A stretch of 64,000 bases of DNA from Streptomyces sp. CBMA152 (GCF_014596475.1 NZ_MECJ01000024.1:62001-126000), one strand, 5' to 3'. Counted from the stretch's first letter, positions 55,424-64,000 are shown. Program-made: numbers and translations. The notes: a model not told the origin generated them from the sequence alone.

Positions 55424-56656
55424 TTACACGGCGTCGCGCTCCACCGGACAGCTCATACAGCGCGGTCCGCCCCGCCCCCGCCCGAGCTCGCTGCCGGGAA
55501 TCTCGATCACCTCGATGCCCTGCTTGCGCAGATGCGTGTTGGTGGTGACATTGCGCTCGTACGCCACGACCACGCCGGGCTCGACGGCCAGCACATTGCA
55601 GCCGTCGTCCCACTGCTCACGCTCCGCCGAATGCACGTCCTGCGTGGCCATCAGCACCCGGATCCCGTCCAGACCCAGCGCGGCCGCGATGGCGCGGTGC
55701 ATATGCTCCGGCGGGTGGTCGGTCACCTTGAGCTCCTGCTCACCGGCGCCCGGCTCGATCGTGTACGAGCGGAGCATGCCGAGCCCGGCGTACTGGGTGA
55801 AGGTTTCTCCGTCGACCATCGTCATCACCGTATCGAGGTGCATGAACGCCCGGCGCTTGGGCATGTCGAGCGCCACGATGCACTGCGCGGAACCGGCCGC
55901 GAACAGCCCGCGCGCCAGCATCTCCACGGCCTGCGGCGTGGTCCGCTCGCTCATCCCGATGAGCACCGCGCCATTGCCGATCACCAGCACGTCACCGCCC
56001 TCGATGGTCGACGGATAGTCGCTCTGCCCCTTCGACCAGGTGTGGAACGAACCCGCCTCCGGGCCCGTGAAGAGCGGGTGGTGGCGGTAGATCGCCTCGA
56101 AGTGCACGGTCTCGCGCTGCCGCGCGGGCCAGCGCATCGCGTTGATGGAGACACCGTCGTAGATCCAGGCCGAGGTGTCCCGGGTGAAGAGGTGGTTGGG
56201 CAGCGGGCCGAGCAGGAAGTCGTCCAGCTCCAGCGCGTGGAAACGGACCGAGACGGGCTCGGCGTGCCGCTCCAGGAACTCACGCTTGGTCATCCCGCCC
56301 ACCAGCGCCTCGGCGAGATCGGCGGCGGACAGATCGTCGAAGGACGCCCGCAGATGCCCGGTCGCCAGCGGGCCGTACTCCTTCTCGTCGAAGACCCGGT
56401 CCAGTACGAGCCGTCTCGCCTGCGGGATCGCCAGCGACTCGCGCAGCAGATCGCCGAAGAGATGCACCTGGACCCCGCGGTCGCGCAGCACGTCCGCGAA
56501 GCCGTCGTGCTCCTGGCGCGCCCGGCGCACCCAGAGCACATCGTCGAAGAGGAGAGCGTCCTTGTTGCTCGGAGTGAGCCGCTTCAGCTCCAGATCCGGC
56601 CGGTGCAGTATGACGCGGCGCAGCCGCCCGGTCTCGGAGTCGACATGGAATCCCAT
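55424..56656 (-). CDS. arcA: Arginine deiminase
   Basis: Hydrolyses arginine to citrulline and ammonia. 410 residues, the usual length. N-terminal MGFHVDSETGRLRRVILHRP, FTRDTSAW with the substrate Asp, FHTW and HLDTVMTMVD with catalytic His, and the nucleophile in RCMSCPVE near the C-terminus. ATG 56656 with AGGA upstream. Followed by the carbamoyltransferase gene. The ADI pathway gives ATP without oxygen, which could help mycelium in poorly aerated soil. Confidence 0.95.
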   Translation of the reverse strand: MGFHVDSETGRLRRVILHRPDLELKRLTPSNKDALLFDDVLWVRRARQEHDGFADVLRDRGVQVHLFGDLLRESLAIPQARRLVLDRVFDEKEYGPLATGHLRASFDDLSAADLAEALVGGMTKREFLERHAEPVSVRFHALELDDFLLGPLPNHLFTRDTSAWIYDGVSINAMRWPARQRETVHFEAIYRHHPLFTGPEAGSFHTWSKGQSDYPSTIEGGDVLVIGNGAVLIGMSERTTPQAVEMLARGLFAAGSAQCIVALDMPKRRAFMHLDTVMTMVDGETFTQYAGLGMLRSYTIEPGAGEQELKVTDHPPEHMHRAIAAALGLDGIRVLMATQDVHSAEREQWDDGCNVLAVEPGVVVAYERNVTTNTHLRKQGIEVIEIPGSELGRGRGGPRCMSCPVERDAV

Positions 56657-56761
56657 GCCCCCATCCTGTCCCGCCGAAAGCCCCCGCACCCGACGAACGG
56701 GCACGCCGGGCGGGGCGGAAGGCCGGACGCGGCCAAGCCGTGAGCGCGGCGGGGCCGGGCA

Positions 56762-56817
56762 GGCCGCGCCCGGAAGGCGCGGCCACCCGGCCGAGGGCGG
56801 AGCCGCACCGCTCCGCC
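56762..56817 (-). terminator. Tandem hairpins after the RNA repair operon
   Basis: GGCGGAGC/GCTCCGCC (56796-56803 with 56810-56817) and GGCCGCGCC/GGCGCGGCC (56762-56770 with 56776-56784, loop CGGAA). They lie just beyond the pnkp stop on the minus strand. Confidence 0.6.
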
Positions 56818-56827
56818 TCCAGCCGTG

Positions 56828-59461
56828 TCAGAGCCGCGGGTCCACCGGTTCCGACTCCAGGGCCAGGACCGCGAAGACCGCCTCGTGGACGCGCCACAGC
56901 GGCTCGCCCGACGCCAGCCGCTCCAGCGCCTCCAGACCCAGCGCGTACTCGCGCAACGCGAGCGAGCGCTTGTGGCCCAGCGAACGCTGCCGCAGCCGGT
57001 CGAGGTTGTCGGGCCGCACGTACTCCGGACCGTAGATGATCCGCAGGTACTCCCGGCCGCGCACCTTGATGCCGGGCTGCCCCAGGCGCCCCTTGCCGTC
57101 CCGGGCGAGCGCCTGGAGCGGCTTGACGACCATCCCCTCGCCGCCCGCGCCGGTCAGCTCCAGCCACCAGTCCACACCCGCCCGCACCGACTCCTCGTCG
57201 CCGGTGTCCACGACGAGGCGCCGGGTGACCTGGAGCAGCCCGGTCGGGTCGTGCTCGACCAGGCGGTCCAGCCACGCCAGTTGCTCGTCGTGGGGCACCG
57301 CGGCAAGGCTGCGCCCCTGGGCGGCGAGGATCTGGAACGGGGCGAACCGCACCCCCTCCAGACCGTCCGTCGTCCAGCAGTACCGCCGGTACGCCTCGGT
57401 GAACGCGGCCGCGTCATCGGCCCGTTCCCGCTGGCGCGCCAGCAGCCCGGCCACCTCGACCCCGCGCTCCCCGGCCGCCTCCAGGGCCCGCAGCGCGTCC
57501 GGGAAGACCGCCCCGGACGCGGCACCCACCGCCGCGTACTGCGAACGCAACAGGCCGGAGGCCTTCAGGGACCACGGCATCAGCTCGGCGTCGAACAGCA
57601 GCCAGTCCGTGGCGAGCTCGTCCCACAGCCCGGCGGCGGACACAGCCGTCCGCAGCCGCTCCAGGACGGCCTCGGTGACCGCCGCGTCGTCGAAGAACGG
57701 GCGTCCGGTACGGGTGTGCAGCGCCCCCGTGGGCCCGTCCACTCCGAACCGCTCGCGCGCCACCTCGGCGTCACGGCACACCAGCGCCACCGCCCGCGAG
57801 CCCATGTGCTTCTCCTCGCACACGACCCGCGCGACCCCGTCCGCCCGGTACTGCGCGAACGCCTCCGCCGGGTGCTCCAGATAGCCCTCCTCCCGAGAAG
57901 TCGCCGTCGGTGCCATGGTCGGCGGCAGATACGCGAGCAGCCTGGGGTCGACCGCGAACCGGCTCATGACTTCGAGCGCGGCCGCCGCGTTCTCCTCGCG
58001 CACCGCCACATTGCCCAGCTCCCGCGTCTCCACGACACGGCGGCCGTGCACATCGGCCAGGTCGAGCGGTCGGCCGTCATGGCCACCGGGCGCCTCGGTG
58101 GCCAGCGGACGGACCGGCTCGTACCAGACCTTCTCCGCGGGCACGTCGACGAGCTCGCGCTCCGGCCAGCGCAGCGCGGTCATCTTTCCGCCGAACACCG
58201 CACCCGTGTCCAGGCAGATGGTGTTGTTGATCCACGACGTGTTCGGGACGGGCGTGTGCCCGTAGACGACTGCCGCGCGGCCGCGGTAGTCCTCGGCCCA
58301 CGGGTAGCGCACGGGCAGGCCGAACTCGTCGGTCTCGCCGGTCGTCTCGCCGTACAGCGCGTGCGAGCGGACACGCCCCGACGTACGCCCGTGGTACTTC
58401 TCGGGCAGACCCGCGTGACAGACGACCAGCTTGCCGCCGTCGAGCACATAGTGGCTGACGAGCCCGTCGATGAACTCCTTCACCTGTTCCTTGAATCCAT
58501 CGTCCTCCTTCTCCAACTGCTCGATGGTTTCCGCCAGTCCATGGGTGCGCTGGACCTTCTTGCCACCCAGATAACGTCCGAGCTTGTTCTCATGGTTCCC
58601 GGGAACACACAGAGCGTTACCGTCGGCCACCATTTTCATCACGCGCCGCAACACACCTGGACTGTCCGGGCCACGGTCGACCAGGTCGCCGACGAAGACC
58701 GCCGTACGGCCCTCGGGATGGACGCCGTCCACGTAACCCAGCTTGGCGAGCAAGGTCTCCAGCTCGGAGCGGCAGCCGTGGATGTCACCGATGATGTCGA
58801 AGGGGCCGGTGAGGTGGGTGAGGTCGTTGAAGCGGCGCTCGATCACGATCTCGGCGCGGTCCACCTCCGCCTCGGTGCGCAGGATGTGCACCTTGCGGAA
58901 CCCCTCGCGCTCCAGGCCGCGCAATGAACGCCGCAGCTCACGGCGGTGGCGTGCGATGACCTGACGGGGCATGCCGGCCCGGTCGGGACGGGTCGCGTTG
59001 CGTGCGGCGCAGACCTCCTCGGGCAGGTCGAGGACGATCGCGATCGGCAGCACATCGTGCTCCCGGGCCAACCGGACCAGCTGCCTGCGGCTCTCCACCT
59101 GCACACTCGTGGCGTCGACGACGGTCAGCCGCCCGGCCGCGAGCCGCTTGCCCGCGATGTAGTGGAGCACGTCGAACGCCTCGCCGCTCGCGCTCTGGTC
59201 GTTCTCGTCGTCGGCGACGAGCCCCCGGCAGAAGTCGGACGAGAGGACCTCGGTCGGCTTGAAGTGCCGCCGCGCGAAAGTGGACTTACCCGATCCGGTG
59301 GCCCCGATGAGCACCACGAGGGACAGGTCGGTGACGGCGAGCGTGCGCTTTGCGGGCGCGGTCTCTTCCGTACCGGTACTCGAAGTGGTGCTGGTGCTGG
59401 CATCGGTACTTGCGCTGGCACCCGTGCGGGCAACTGCGTTGTCGCTGGACTCGGCACTCAT
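56828..59461 (-). CDS. pnkp: Polynucleotide kinase-phosphatase with ligase-type adenylyltransferase domain (bacterial Pnkp)
   Basis: End-healing and sealing enzyme of bacterial RNA repair, 877 residues. A Ser/Thr/Ala-rich N-terminal tail (1-42) precedes the 5'-kinase with P-loop GATGSGKS (53-60). The metallophosphoesterase 2',3'-phosphatase has GDIHGC (225-230), GDLVDRG (258-264), GNHE (288-291) and GHTP (401-404). The C-terminal nucleotidyltransferase has the adenylylation Lys551 in EEKHMGSRA. All key motifs are intact. ATG 59461 overlaps the hen1 stop by 4 bases. The known complex with Hen1 repairs RNAs cut by ribotoxins and marks the repaired site so it cannot be cut again. Confidence 0.96.
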   Translation of the reverse strand: MSAESSDNAVARTGASASTDASTSTTSSTGTEETAPAKRTLAVTDLSLVVLIGATGSGKSTFARRHFKPTEVLSSDFCRGLVADDENDQSASGEAFDVLHYIAGKRLAAGRLTVVDATSVQVESRRQLVRLAREHDVLPIAIVLDLPEEVCAARNATRPDRAGMPRQVIARHRRELRRSLRGLEREGFRKVHILRTEAEVDRAEIVIERRFNDLTHLTGPFDIIGDIHGCRSELETLLAKLGYVDGVHPEGRTAVFVGDLVDRGPDSPGVLRRVMKMVADGNALCVPGNHENKLGRYLGGKKVQRTHGLAETIEQLEKEDDGFKEQVKEFIDGLVSHYVLDGGKLVVCHAGLPEKYHGRTSGRVRSHALYGETTGETDEFGLPVRYPWAEDYRGRAAVVYGHTPVPNTSWINNTICLDTGAVFGGKMTALRWPERELVDVPAEKVWYEPVRPLATEAPGGHDGRPLDLADVHGRRVVETRELGNVAVREENAAAALEVMSRFAVDPRLLAYLPPTMAPTATSREEGYLEHPAEAFAQYRADGVARVVCEEKHMGSRAVALVCRDAEVARERFGVDGPTGALHTRTGRPFFDDAAVTEAVLERLRTAVSAAGLWDELATDWLLFDAELMPWSLKASGLLRSQYAAVGAASGAVFPDALRALEAAGERGVEVAGLLARQRERADDAAAFTEAYRRYCWTTDGLEGVRFAPFQILAAQGRSLAAVPHDEQLAWLDRLVEHDPTGLLQVTRRLVVDTGDEESVRAGVDWWLELTGAGGEGMVVKPLQALARDGKGRLGQPGIKVRGREYLRIIYGPEYVRPDNLDRLRQRSLGHKRSLALREYALGLEALERLASGEPLWRVHEAVFAVLALESEPVDPRL

Positions 59462-61008
59462 GCGGCGTTCGCCTCCTTCACGGTCGTCTCGGCCTCGGTG
59501 GGCGTCGAGGTCTCGGTGGGTGTCCGGCTCTCGTTGTGCGTCGCGCTCCGGCGGGACGGCTCGTCACTCTTGATCATCTTGAATACGGCCATCTGCGTCG
59601 GCGGCCCCACCTCGGGGTCGTCCGGCCCGACCGGCACGAACTCCACGTCGTAACCGTGCCGTTCGGCGACCGAACCCGCCCAGTCACGGAACTCCGCACG
59701 AGTCCACTCGAACCGGTGATCGCCATGGCGCACATGCCCGGCCGGAAGGGTCTCCCAGCGCACGTTGTACTCGACGTTCGGCGTCGTCACGATCACCGTG
59801 CGCGGACGAGCCCCGCCGAACACCGCGTACTCCAGGGCGGGCAGCCGAGGCAGATCGAGGTGTTCGATGACCTCGCTGAGCACCGCCGCGTCGTACCCCT
59901 TGAGCCTCTTGTCGGTGTACGCGAGCGAGCCCTGCATCAGCGTGATGCGGTCGGCCTGCCGCTCACCCATCCGCTCCAGCTTGAGCCGGCGCGCGGCGAT
60001 CGTCAGGGCGCGCATGGAGACATCGACACCCACGATCTCGGTGAACCGGACGTCCTTGAGGAGTTCGTGTATCAACTGGCCCTGACCGCAGCCGAGGTCG
60101 AGTACGCGGCTCGCACCCGCCGCCGTGAGCGCCGTCATGATCGCCTCACGGCGCCGCACGGCGAGCGGCACGGGCTTGTCCTCGGTGTCGGTCGTCTCGT
60201 CGACGGCGTTGTCGATCGCCTCGACCGCGATGTCGTCGGCCTCGGCGAGCCGGACCAGCTCAAGGCGCTCCATCGCCTGCCGGGTCAGGCCCCAGCGCCG
60301 GGACAGATAGCGGCTGGTGATCAGCTTCTGCTCGGGGTGGTCGGCCAGCCAGCCGTCACCGGCCCGCAGCAACTTGTCCACCTCGTCGGGCGCGACCCAG
60401 TAGTGCTTGGCGTCGTCGAGCACCGGCAGCAGGACGTACAGCTGCCGCAACGCGTCCGCGAGCCGCAGCTCCCCTTCCAGCACGAGCCGTACGTAACGCG
60501 ACTCGCCCCACTGCGGGAACCGCTCGTCCAGCGCCCACGGCTGCGCCGACACCGAGGCCCAGCCCAGCGGCTCGAACAGCTTGCGGACGAGGTCGGCGCC
60601 GCCGCGCGCGGGCAGGGCAGGTATCTCGATCCGCAGCGGCAACGGCGCCTCGGCCCGTTCCGGCAGCGTGTTGCACACTCCGCGCAGGGCGCTCTTGAAG
60701 ACGGTGCTGAGCGCGACGGACATCAGCGAAGAGGCCGCGTACGGGCGGTCGTTGACGTACTGCGCCAGGGCGGAATCGGGTGCTCCGCCACGTCCCTTGC
60801 CCTTACCTCGCCGCACCAGCGCAACGGGATCGACCTCCAGGAGCAGCGCGGCCGTGCAGCGCTCGACGCTCGCCTCGGGGTAGAGGACGTGCGCGGTGCC
60901 ATGGGAGGTGGAGAACGCCTGCGCCTTCCCGGGGTGCTTGTGCAGCAGAAAACCGAGATCGGTGGCGGGGCGCTCAGGGGTGCCGGTGGTGGTGATTGTC
61001 AGGAACAC
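59458..61008 (-). CDS. hen1: Hen1: 3'-terminal RNA 2'-O-methyltransferase of the repair complex
   Basis: 516 residues. The N-terminal half (about 1-260) is the bacterial Hen1 domain that activates the ligase activity of Pnkp. The C-terminal half is the methyltransferase: SAM motif VLDLGCGQG (302-310), metal-site motif EVIEH (379-383) and HGDHRFEW (428-435). Ser/Thr/Glu-rich tail at the end. It methylates the 2'-OH at the 3' end of cut RNA before ligation. GTG 61008, with GGGAGA about ten bases upstream, matches the family start FLTITTT. First gene of a two-gene operon with pnkp. Confidence 0.95.
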   Translation of the reverse strand: MFLTITTTGTPERPATDLGFLLHKHPGKAQAFSTSHGTAHVLYPEASVERCTAALLLEVDPVALVRRGKGKGRGGAPDSALAQYVNDRPYAASSLMSVALSTVFKSALRGVCNTLPERAEAPLPLRIEIPALPARGGADLVRKLFEPLGWASVSAQPWALDERFPQWGESRYVRLVLEGELRLADALRQLYVLLPVLDDAKHYWVAPDEVDKLLRAGDGWLADHPEQKLITSRYLSRRWGLTRQAMERLELVRLAEADDIAVEAIDNAVDETTDTEDKPVPLAVRRREAIMTALTAAGASRVLDLGCGQGQLIHELLKDVRFTEIVGVDVSMRALTIAARRLKLERMGERQADRITLMQGSLAYTDKRLKGYDAAVLSEVIEHLDLPRLPALEYAVFGGARPRTVIVTTPNVEYNVRWETLPAGHVRHGDHRFEWTRAEFRDWAGSVAERHGYDVEFVPVGPDDPEVGPPTQMAVFKMIKSDEPSRRSATHNESRTPTETSTPTEAETTVKEANAA

Positions 61009-61104
61009 GCATCGAGTATCTCCCGGTTCGCCCGACTCCTACCAGGCATTTTCGCTCTGACCGGGCCTTCCCCCCTGACCCTTGGTCGACTGTCCCCGCG
61101 TCGC

Positions 61105-62061
61105 TCACACCCCCTTCGCCGCATACTCCGCCAGCCGTGCGATCTCCTGCGGACCCACTCGGCAGCAGCCGCCCACCAGACGGGCACCGGCGGCGCGCCA
61201 GGCCCTCACGCGCGACGGGTCGAAGGTGCTTCCGCCCCGCCAGGAACGGGACTCCGCGTCCCAGCGCTCCCCGCTGTTGGGGTAGACGACTACCGGCTTC
61301 CCGGTCACCGCAGCCGCCAACTCCACCGCCCGGTCCGCGTCGGCGGGCGTGCAGCAGTTCACCCCGACCGCGATCACCTGGTCGATCCCGGCCGCCAGCT
61401 CGAACGCCCCCTCCAGCGCCTGGCCCGCCCGGGTGCGCAGCCCCTCGACGCTGTACGAGAGCCACACCGGCACCCCGCATCCCTCGACCGCCCGCAGCAG
61501 CGCCTCGGCCTCGTCGGCGTCGGGCACCGTCTCCAGGGCGAGCACATCCGGCCCGGCCGCGACCAGCGCCTCCACGCGTGGGCGGTGGAAACGCTCCAGC
61601 TCGCGCACGGTCAGCCCGTACCGGCCCCGGTACTCACTGCCGTCGGCCAGCATGGCGCCGTAGGGGCCGATGGAGGCGGCGACCCAGACTTCGCCTTCGG
61701 GGGGCTCCCCCTCCCCTCCCCCCACCCCCTCCGCCCCTGCCCCCTCCGCCCCCGCCCTTCTCGCCAGCCCCACACTCCGGGCAAGGAGTGTCGTCGCCTC
61801 CTGATGGGACACGCCTCGGTGTGCGAAGCCCTCGTACGTGGCCTGGTAGCTGGACGTGATCAGCACCTGTGCCCCCGCCCGTACGTACGCCCGGTGTGCG
61901 GCCTCGATCTGGCTCGGGTCGTCGGCGAGCAGCCGGGCCGACCACAGGGGGTCGGTCAAGTCGCAGCCCTGTGCCGCCAGTTGGTTGGAGAGACCGCCGT
62001 CCAGGACCACGGTCTGCTCGGCGAGTGCGGCCGCGAGCGGGCGGGCGGGGCTCACGGTCAC
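61105..62061 (-). CDS. mmuM: Homocysteine S-methyltransferase
   Basis: Transfers a methyl group, typically from S-methylmethionine, to homocysteine to make methionine. 318 residues, TIM barrel. The zinc cysteines are present: GVNCCTPAD and LVGGCCRVG. Near residues 99-118 an insertion rich in Gly and Glu (AGAEGVGGGEGEPPEGE) is not usual for the family and coincides with a C-rich tract in the + strand (61709-61760). GTG 62061 overlaps the upstream gene's stop by 4 bases. It ends 96 bases before hen1 on the same strand. Confidence 0.93.
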   Translation of the reverse strand: MTVSPARPLAAALAEQTVVLDGGLSNQLAAQGCDLTDPLWSARLLADDPSQIEAAHRAYVRAGAQVLITSSYQATYEGFAHRGVSHQEATTLLARSVGLARRAGAEGAGAEGVGGGEGEPPEGEVWVAASIGPYGAMLADGSEYRGRYGLTVRELERFHRPRVEALVAAGPDVLALETVPDADEAEALLRAVEGCGVPVWLSYSVEGLRTRAGQALEGAFELAAGIDQVIAVGVNCCTPADADRAVELAAAVTGKPVVVYPNSGERWDAESRSWRGGSTFDPSRVRAWRAAGARLVGGCCRVGPQEIARLAEYAAKGV

Positions 62062-62987
62062 GCCCGGTTCAGCTGGGACTGGACCTGTGAGGCGATCAGT
62101 TCCAGGTGATCGAGGTCCTTCACGTCGAGGACCTGGAGGTAGATGCGGGACGAGCCGATCGCCTCGTACGTACCGATCTTCTCCACCACTTCGGCGGGTG
62201 AGCCTGCCAGTCCGTTCGCCTTGAGTTCTGCCACTTCCCTTCCGATGGCGGCCGCGCGGCGCGCGACCTCTGCGTCGTTCTTCCCCACACAGACGACCAG
62301 CGCGTTGGAGTACACGAGGTCGTCCGGGCTGCGTCCGGCGCTCTCGGCTGCCGCGCGCACCCGGCCGAACTGGCGCTCGCTGTCGGCGAGCGAGGCGAAC
62401 GGGATGTTGTACTCGTCCGCGTACTTCGCGGCCAGCCGTGGGGTGCGGGTCGCGCCGTGGCCGCCGATCAGGACCGGCACCTTGGCCTGGACGGGCTTGG
62501 GGAGCGCGGGCGAGTCGGTGAGCTGGTAGTACGTGCCGTCGTGGTCGAAGGTCTTGCCGGTCTCGGTGGCCCAGAGTCCGGTGATGATCTCCAGCTGTTC
62601 CTCAAGGCGGGCGGACTTCTCCTTGGGGAACGGGATGCCGTACGCCTTGTGCTCCTGCTCGAACCAGCCTGCTCCCAGGCCGAGTTCAATGCGCCCGCCG
62701 GACATCTGGTCGACCTGGGCGACCTGGATGGCGAGCACGCCGGGGAGCCGGAAGGTGCCGGCGGTCATCAGGGTGCCGAGGCGGATGCGCCGGGTCTCAC
62801 GGGCGAGTCCAGCGAGGGTGATCCAGGCGTCGGTGGGGCCCGGGAGCCCGTCGACGGAGCCCATCCGCAGGTAGTGGTCGGAGCGGAAGAAGGCGTCGAA
62901 GCCGAGGTCTTCGGTGGCTTTGGCGACGCGGAGGAGGGTGTCGTAGTCGGCGCCCTGCTGGGGCTCCGTGAAGATGCGAAGATCCAT
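62058..62987 (-). CDS. LLM-class (probably F420-dependent) oxidoreductase
   Basis: A 309-residue luciferase-like TIM barrel: MDLRIFTEPQQGADYDTLLR, GFDAFFRSDHYLRM, RIRLGTLMTAGTFRLPGVLA, SGGRIELGLGAGWFEQEHKA. The subfamily in actinomycetes usually uses F420. ATG 62987 with AGGA seven bases upstream; five further in-frame codons are unlikely. Overlaps the methyltransferase gene by 4 bases (GTGA), so the two are co-translated, although no metabolic link is known. Substrate unknown. Confidence 0.9.
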   Translation of the reverse strand: MDLRIFTEPQQGADYDTLLRVAKATEDLGFDAFFRSDHYLRMGSVDGLPGPTDAWITLAGLARETRRIRLGTLMTAGTFRLPGVLAIQVAQVDQMSGGRIELGLGAGWFEQEHKAYGIPFPKEKSARLEEQLEIITGLWATETGKTFDHDGTYYQLTDSPALPKPVQAKVPVLIGGHGATRTPRLAAKYADEYNIPFASLADSERQFGRVRAAAESAGRSPDDLVYSNALVVCVGKNDAEVARRAAAIGREVAELKANGLAGSPAEVVEKIGTYEAIGSSRIYLQVLDVKDLDHLELIASQVQSQLNRA

Positions 62988-63235
62988 GGATCCATCCTGC
63001 ACCTTCGAACTGCCGTCAACCCTGCCCTTGCAGCGTGCCGTATGGCTGCCCGGTCGGGTGAATATCCGTCAACCTGGCGGGCGGCACACGTCCTGACCAG
63101 TGACTGTGGCGCTGAGTGGTCGTTTGCTGTGGCGGAGCCGGACCGCCCGGCCCGCGTGCCGGCGGCCGTTGCCGGTGCGTCTGCCGATCTGCCGTCCCGC
63201 AGCAGCGCGGGAGGGCTTGGGCCGAGGAGGCCGCC

Positions 63236-63466
63236 ATGTCCCAGGAAGCCGTGCCCGAACAGGCCGCGCCGCACCAGCCGGCCGCGCAGTCCGTTCCCGA
63301 GCAGCAAGGTGCGCCGAAGGGGCTGTTGCAGCAGATGGAGGAACTGATGGCGGCGCTGACCGCCGATCTCTCGCAGCTGGACGCGGATCTGCAGTCCTCC
63401 GCCGACCGGACACTGCCGGGCGGGGACGGCGACGGGCACAGCGGGGGCTGCGCCACGGGCAGCTGA
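63236..63466 (+). CDS. Small hypothetical protein
   Basis: 76 residues. ATG 63236 has a good GGAGG site seven bases upstream. The N-terminal third is rich in Gln, Pro and Ala; an amphipathic helix follows (GLLQQMEELMAALTADLSQL) and a Gly-rich C-terminus with one Cys ends the protein. No family recognised. The helix could be a dimerisation or coiled-coil segment. It converges with the next gene, 74 bases away. The 233 bases before it, between two divergent genes, show nothing I can name. Confidence 0.65.
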   Translation: MSQEAVPEQAAPHQPAAQSVPEQQGAPKGLLQQMEELMAALTADLSQLDADLQSSADRTLPGGDGDGHSGGCATGS

Positions 63467-63540
63467 GCCTTTCGCGCTCGTATCCCGGGTCGCGTCCCCT
63501 CTCGTATCGCGTTCCCGTTCTTCGTGTGTGTCCCATCCGT

Positions 63541-64000
63541 TCATGACGGCCCCGCCGTCGAGTCGCGCAGGGCGCCCGGCCGTCTCTCCTGCTCCCGTAC
63601 GGTGAGCCGGCGGAGCATTCCGCGGACCCGGTCGCTCGACTCGTCGGCGGCGTCTATGGCTTCGATGCACTGCCAGTAGAGCCCTTCCTCGTCGGTGGCG
63701 CAGGCCACGCCGACGAGGGCCATCCCGACGTCTCCGAGCAGGGCGCCGAGCCCGGTCAGGGTCTGTCTGGCGTCGCTGACTTCGGAGAGCTGGGCAGCGC
63801 GGATGCCGCCGATGCGCAGCCCGGGGTGGTCGAGCGCTCCGCAGCCGCGTCCGCCGGTTTCGCTGAGGCCGCGGGCCTCGCCCCTGAGTTCCGGCGGGCC
63901 GGTGGCCGCCAGATGGCTGCCGATGGCCTGGGCGAGGGCTTGTGCCTGCCAGGCCTCGGCGACGACTTCGAGCACCGCGGTGCTTCCCGCGAGCGCTGAC
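63541..64000 (-). CDS. Conserved actinobacterial protein of unknown function, 5' end outside window
   Basis: The frame is open to the right edge, reading ...SALAGSTAVLEVVAEAWQAQ, so I treat it as partial; a GTG at 63975 would give 144 residues but breaks the helical N-terminus. Mostly helical, with conserved-looking blocks EAWQAQALAQAIGSHLA, GVACATDEEGLYWQCIEAID and DESSDRVRGMLRRL. It resembles a Streptomyces DUF family (DUF6099 comes to mind, from memory only). Function unknown. Confidence 0.7.
   Translation of the reverse strand, partial: SALAGSTAVLEVVAEAWQAQALAQAIGSHLAATGPPELRGEARGLSETGGRGCGALDHPGLRIGGIRAAQLSEVSDARQTLTGLGALLGDVGMALVGVACATDEEGLYWQCIEAIDAADESSDRVRGMLRRLTVREQERRPGALRDSTAGPS

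Noticed and set aside
63069..63670. Several overlapping frames on both strands near the right edge
   Set aside because: Only the + frame from 63236 has a ribosome-binding site and plausible composition; the others are Arg/Pro-rich shadows.

Overview
The window looks like chromosomal DNA of a Streptomyces or close relative. GC is very high, codons end in G or C, many starts are GTG or TTG, genes overlap by ATGA or GTGA, and the regulators and catabolic genes are of actinomycete type. I see no tRNA, rRNA, CRISPR array, insertion sequence or phage gene.

Bases 1-23484 (minus strand) are the 5' part of one giant modular type I polyketide synthase gene: at least 7828 codons, running off the left edge. 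It starts with a lone loading ACP, then KS-AT-KR-ACP, KS-AT-KR-ACP, KS-AT-DH-KR-ACP, KS-AT-KR-ACP and KS-AT-KR (cut). All five AT domains carry the malonyl-type HAFH motif, so an unbranched polyol/alkene chain is expected on a starter supplied in trans. A divergent glycosyltransferase (23733-24863) shares its promoter region. A LuxR-family LAL activator (29911-32787), a type II thioesterase (33022-33786) and perhaps a DHA2 exporter (34349-35896) probably belong to the same cluster. Between them lie two PH-domain membrane proteins, a small membrane protein and a NarL-type two-component pair.

Bases 36030-45010 look like a collagen-use locus. A secreted M9 collagenase and an Xaa-Pro aminopeptidase are divergent from each other. 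Beside them are a GntR regulator, an ornithine cyclodeaminase-like reductase, a 4-hydroxyproline epimerase, a DapA-family deaminase and a D-amino-acid (hydroxyproline) oxidase. Three upstream regions share an ATGTCAC element, probably the GntR operator.

Bases 45066-53572 fit coenzyme-A-dependent 2-aminobenzoate (anthranilate) degradation: RidA, acyl-CoA dehydrogenase, aryl-CoA ligase, PaaX-type repressor, two-domain aminobenzoyl-CoA monooxygenase/reductase and enoyl-CoA hydratase. The two divergent promoter regions share an identical 13-mer, TGACTGTCGTCAT. A BlaI-like repressor and a TerB protein sit inside this block.

Bases 53875-64000 hold a HATPase anti-sigma-like protein, arginine deiminase with ornithine carbamoyltransferase, the Hen1-Pnkp RNA repair pair (ATGA overlap), homocysteine S-methyltransferase with an LLM-class F420-type oxidoreductase, a small unknown protein and a partial conserved protein at the right edge.
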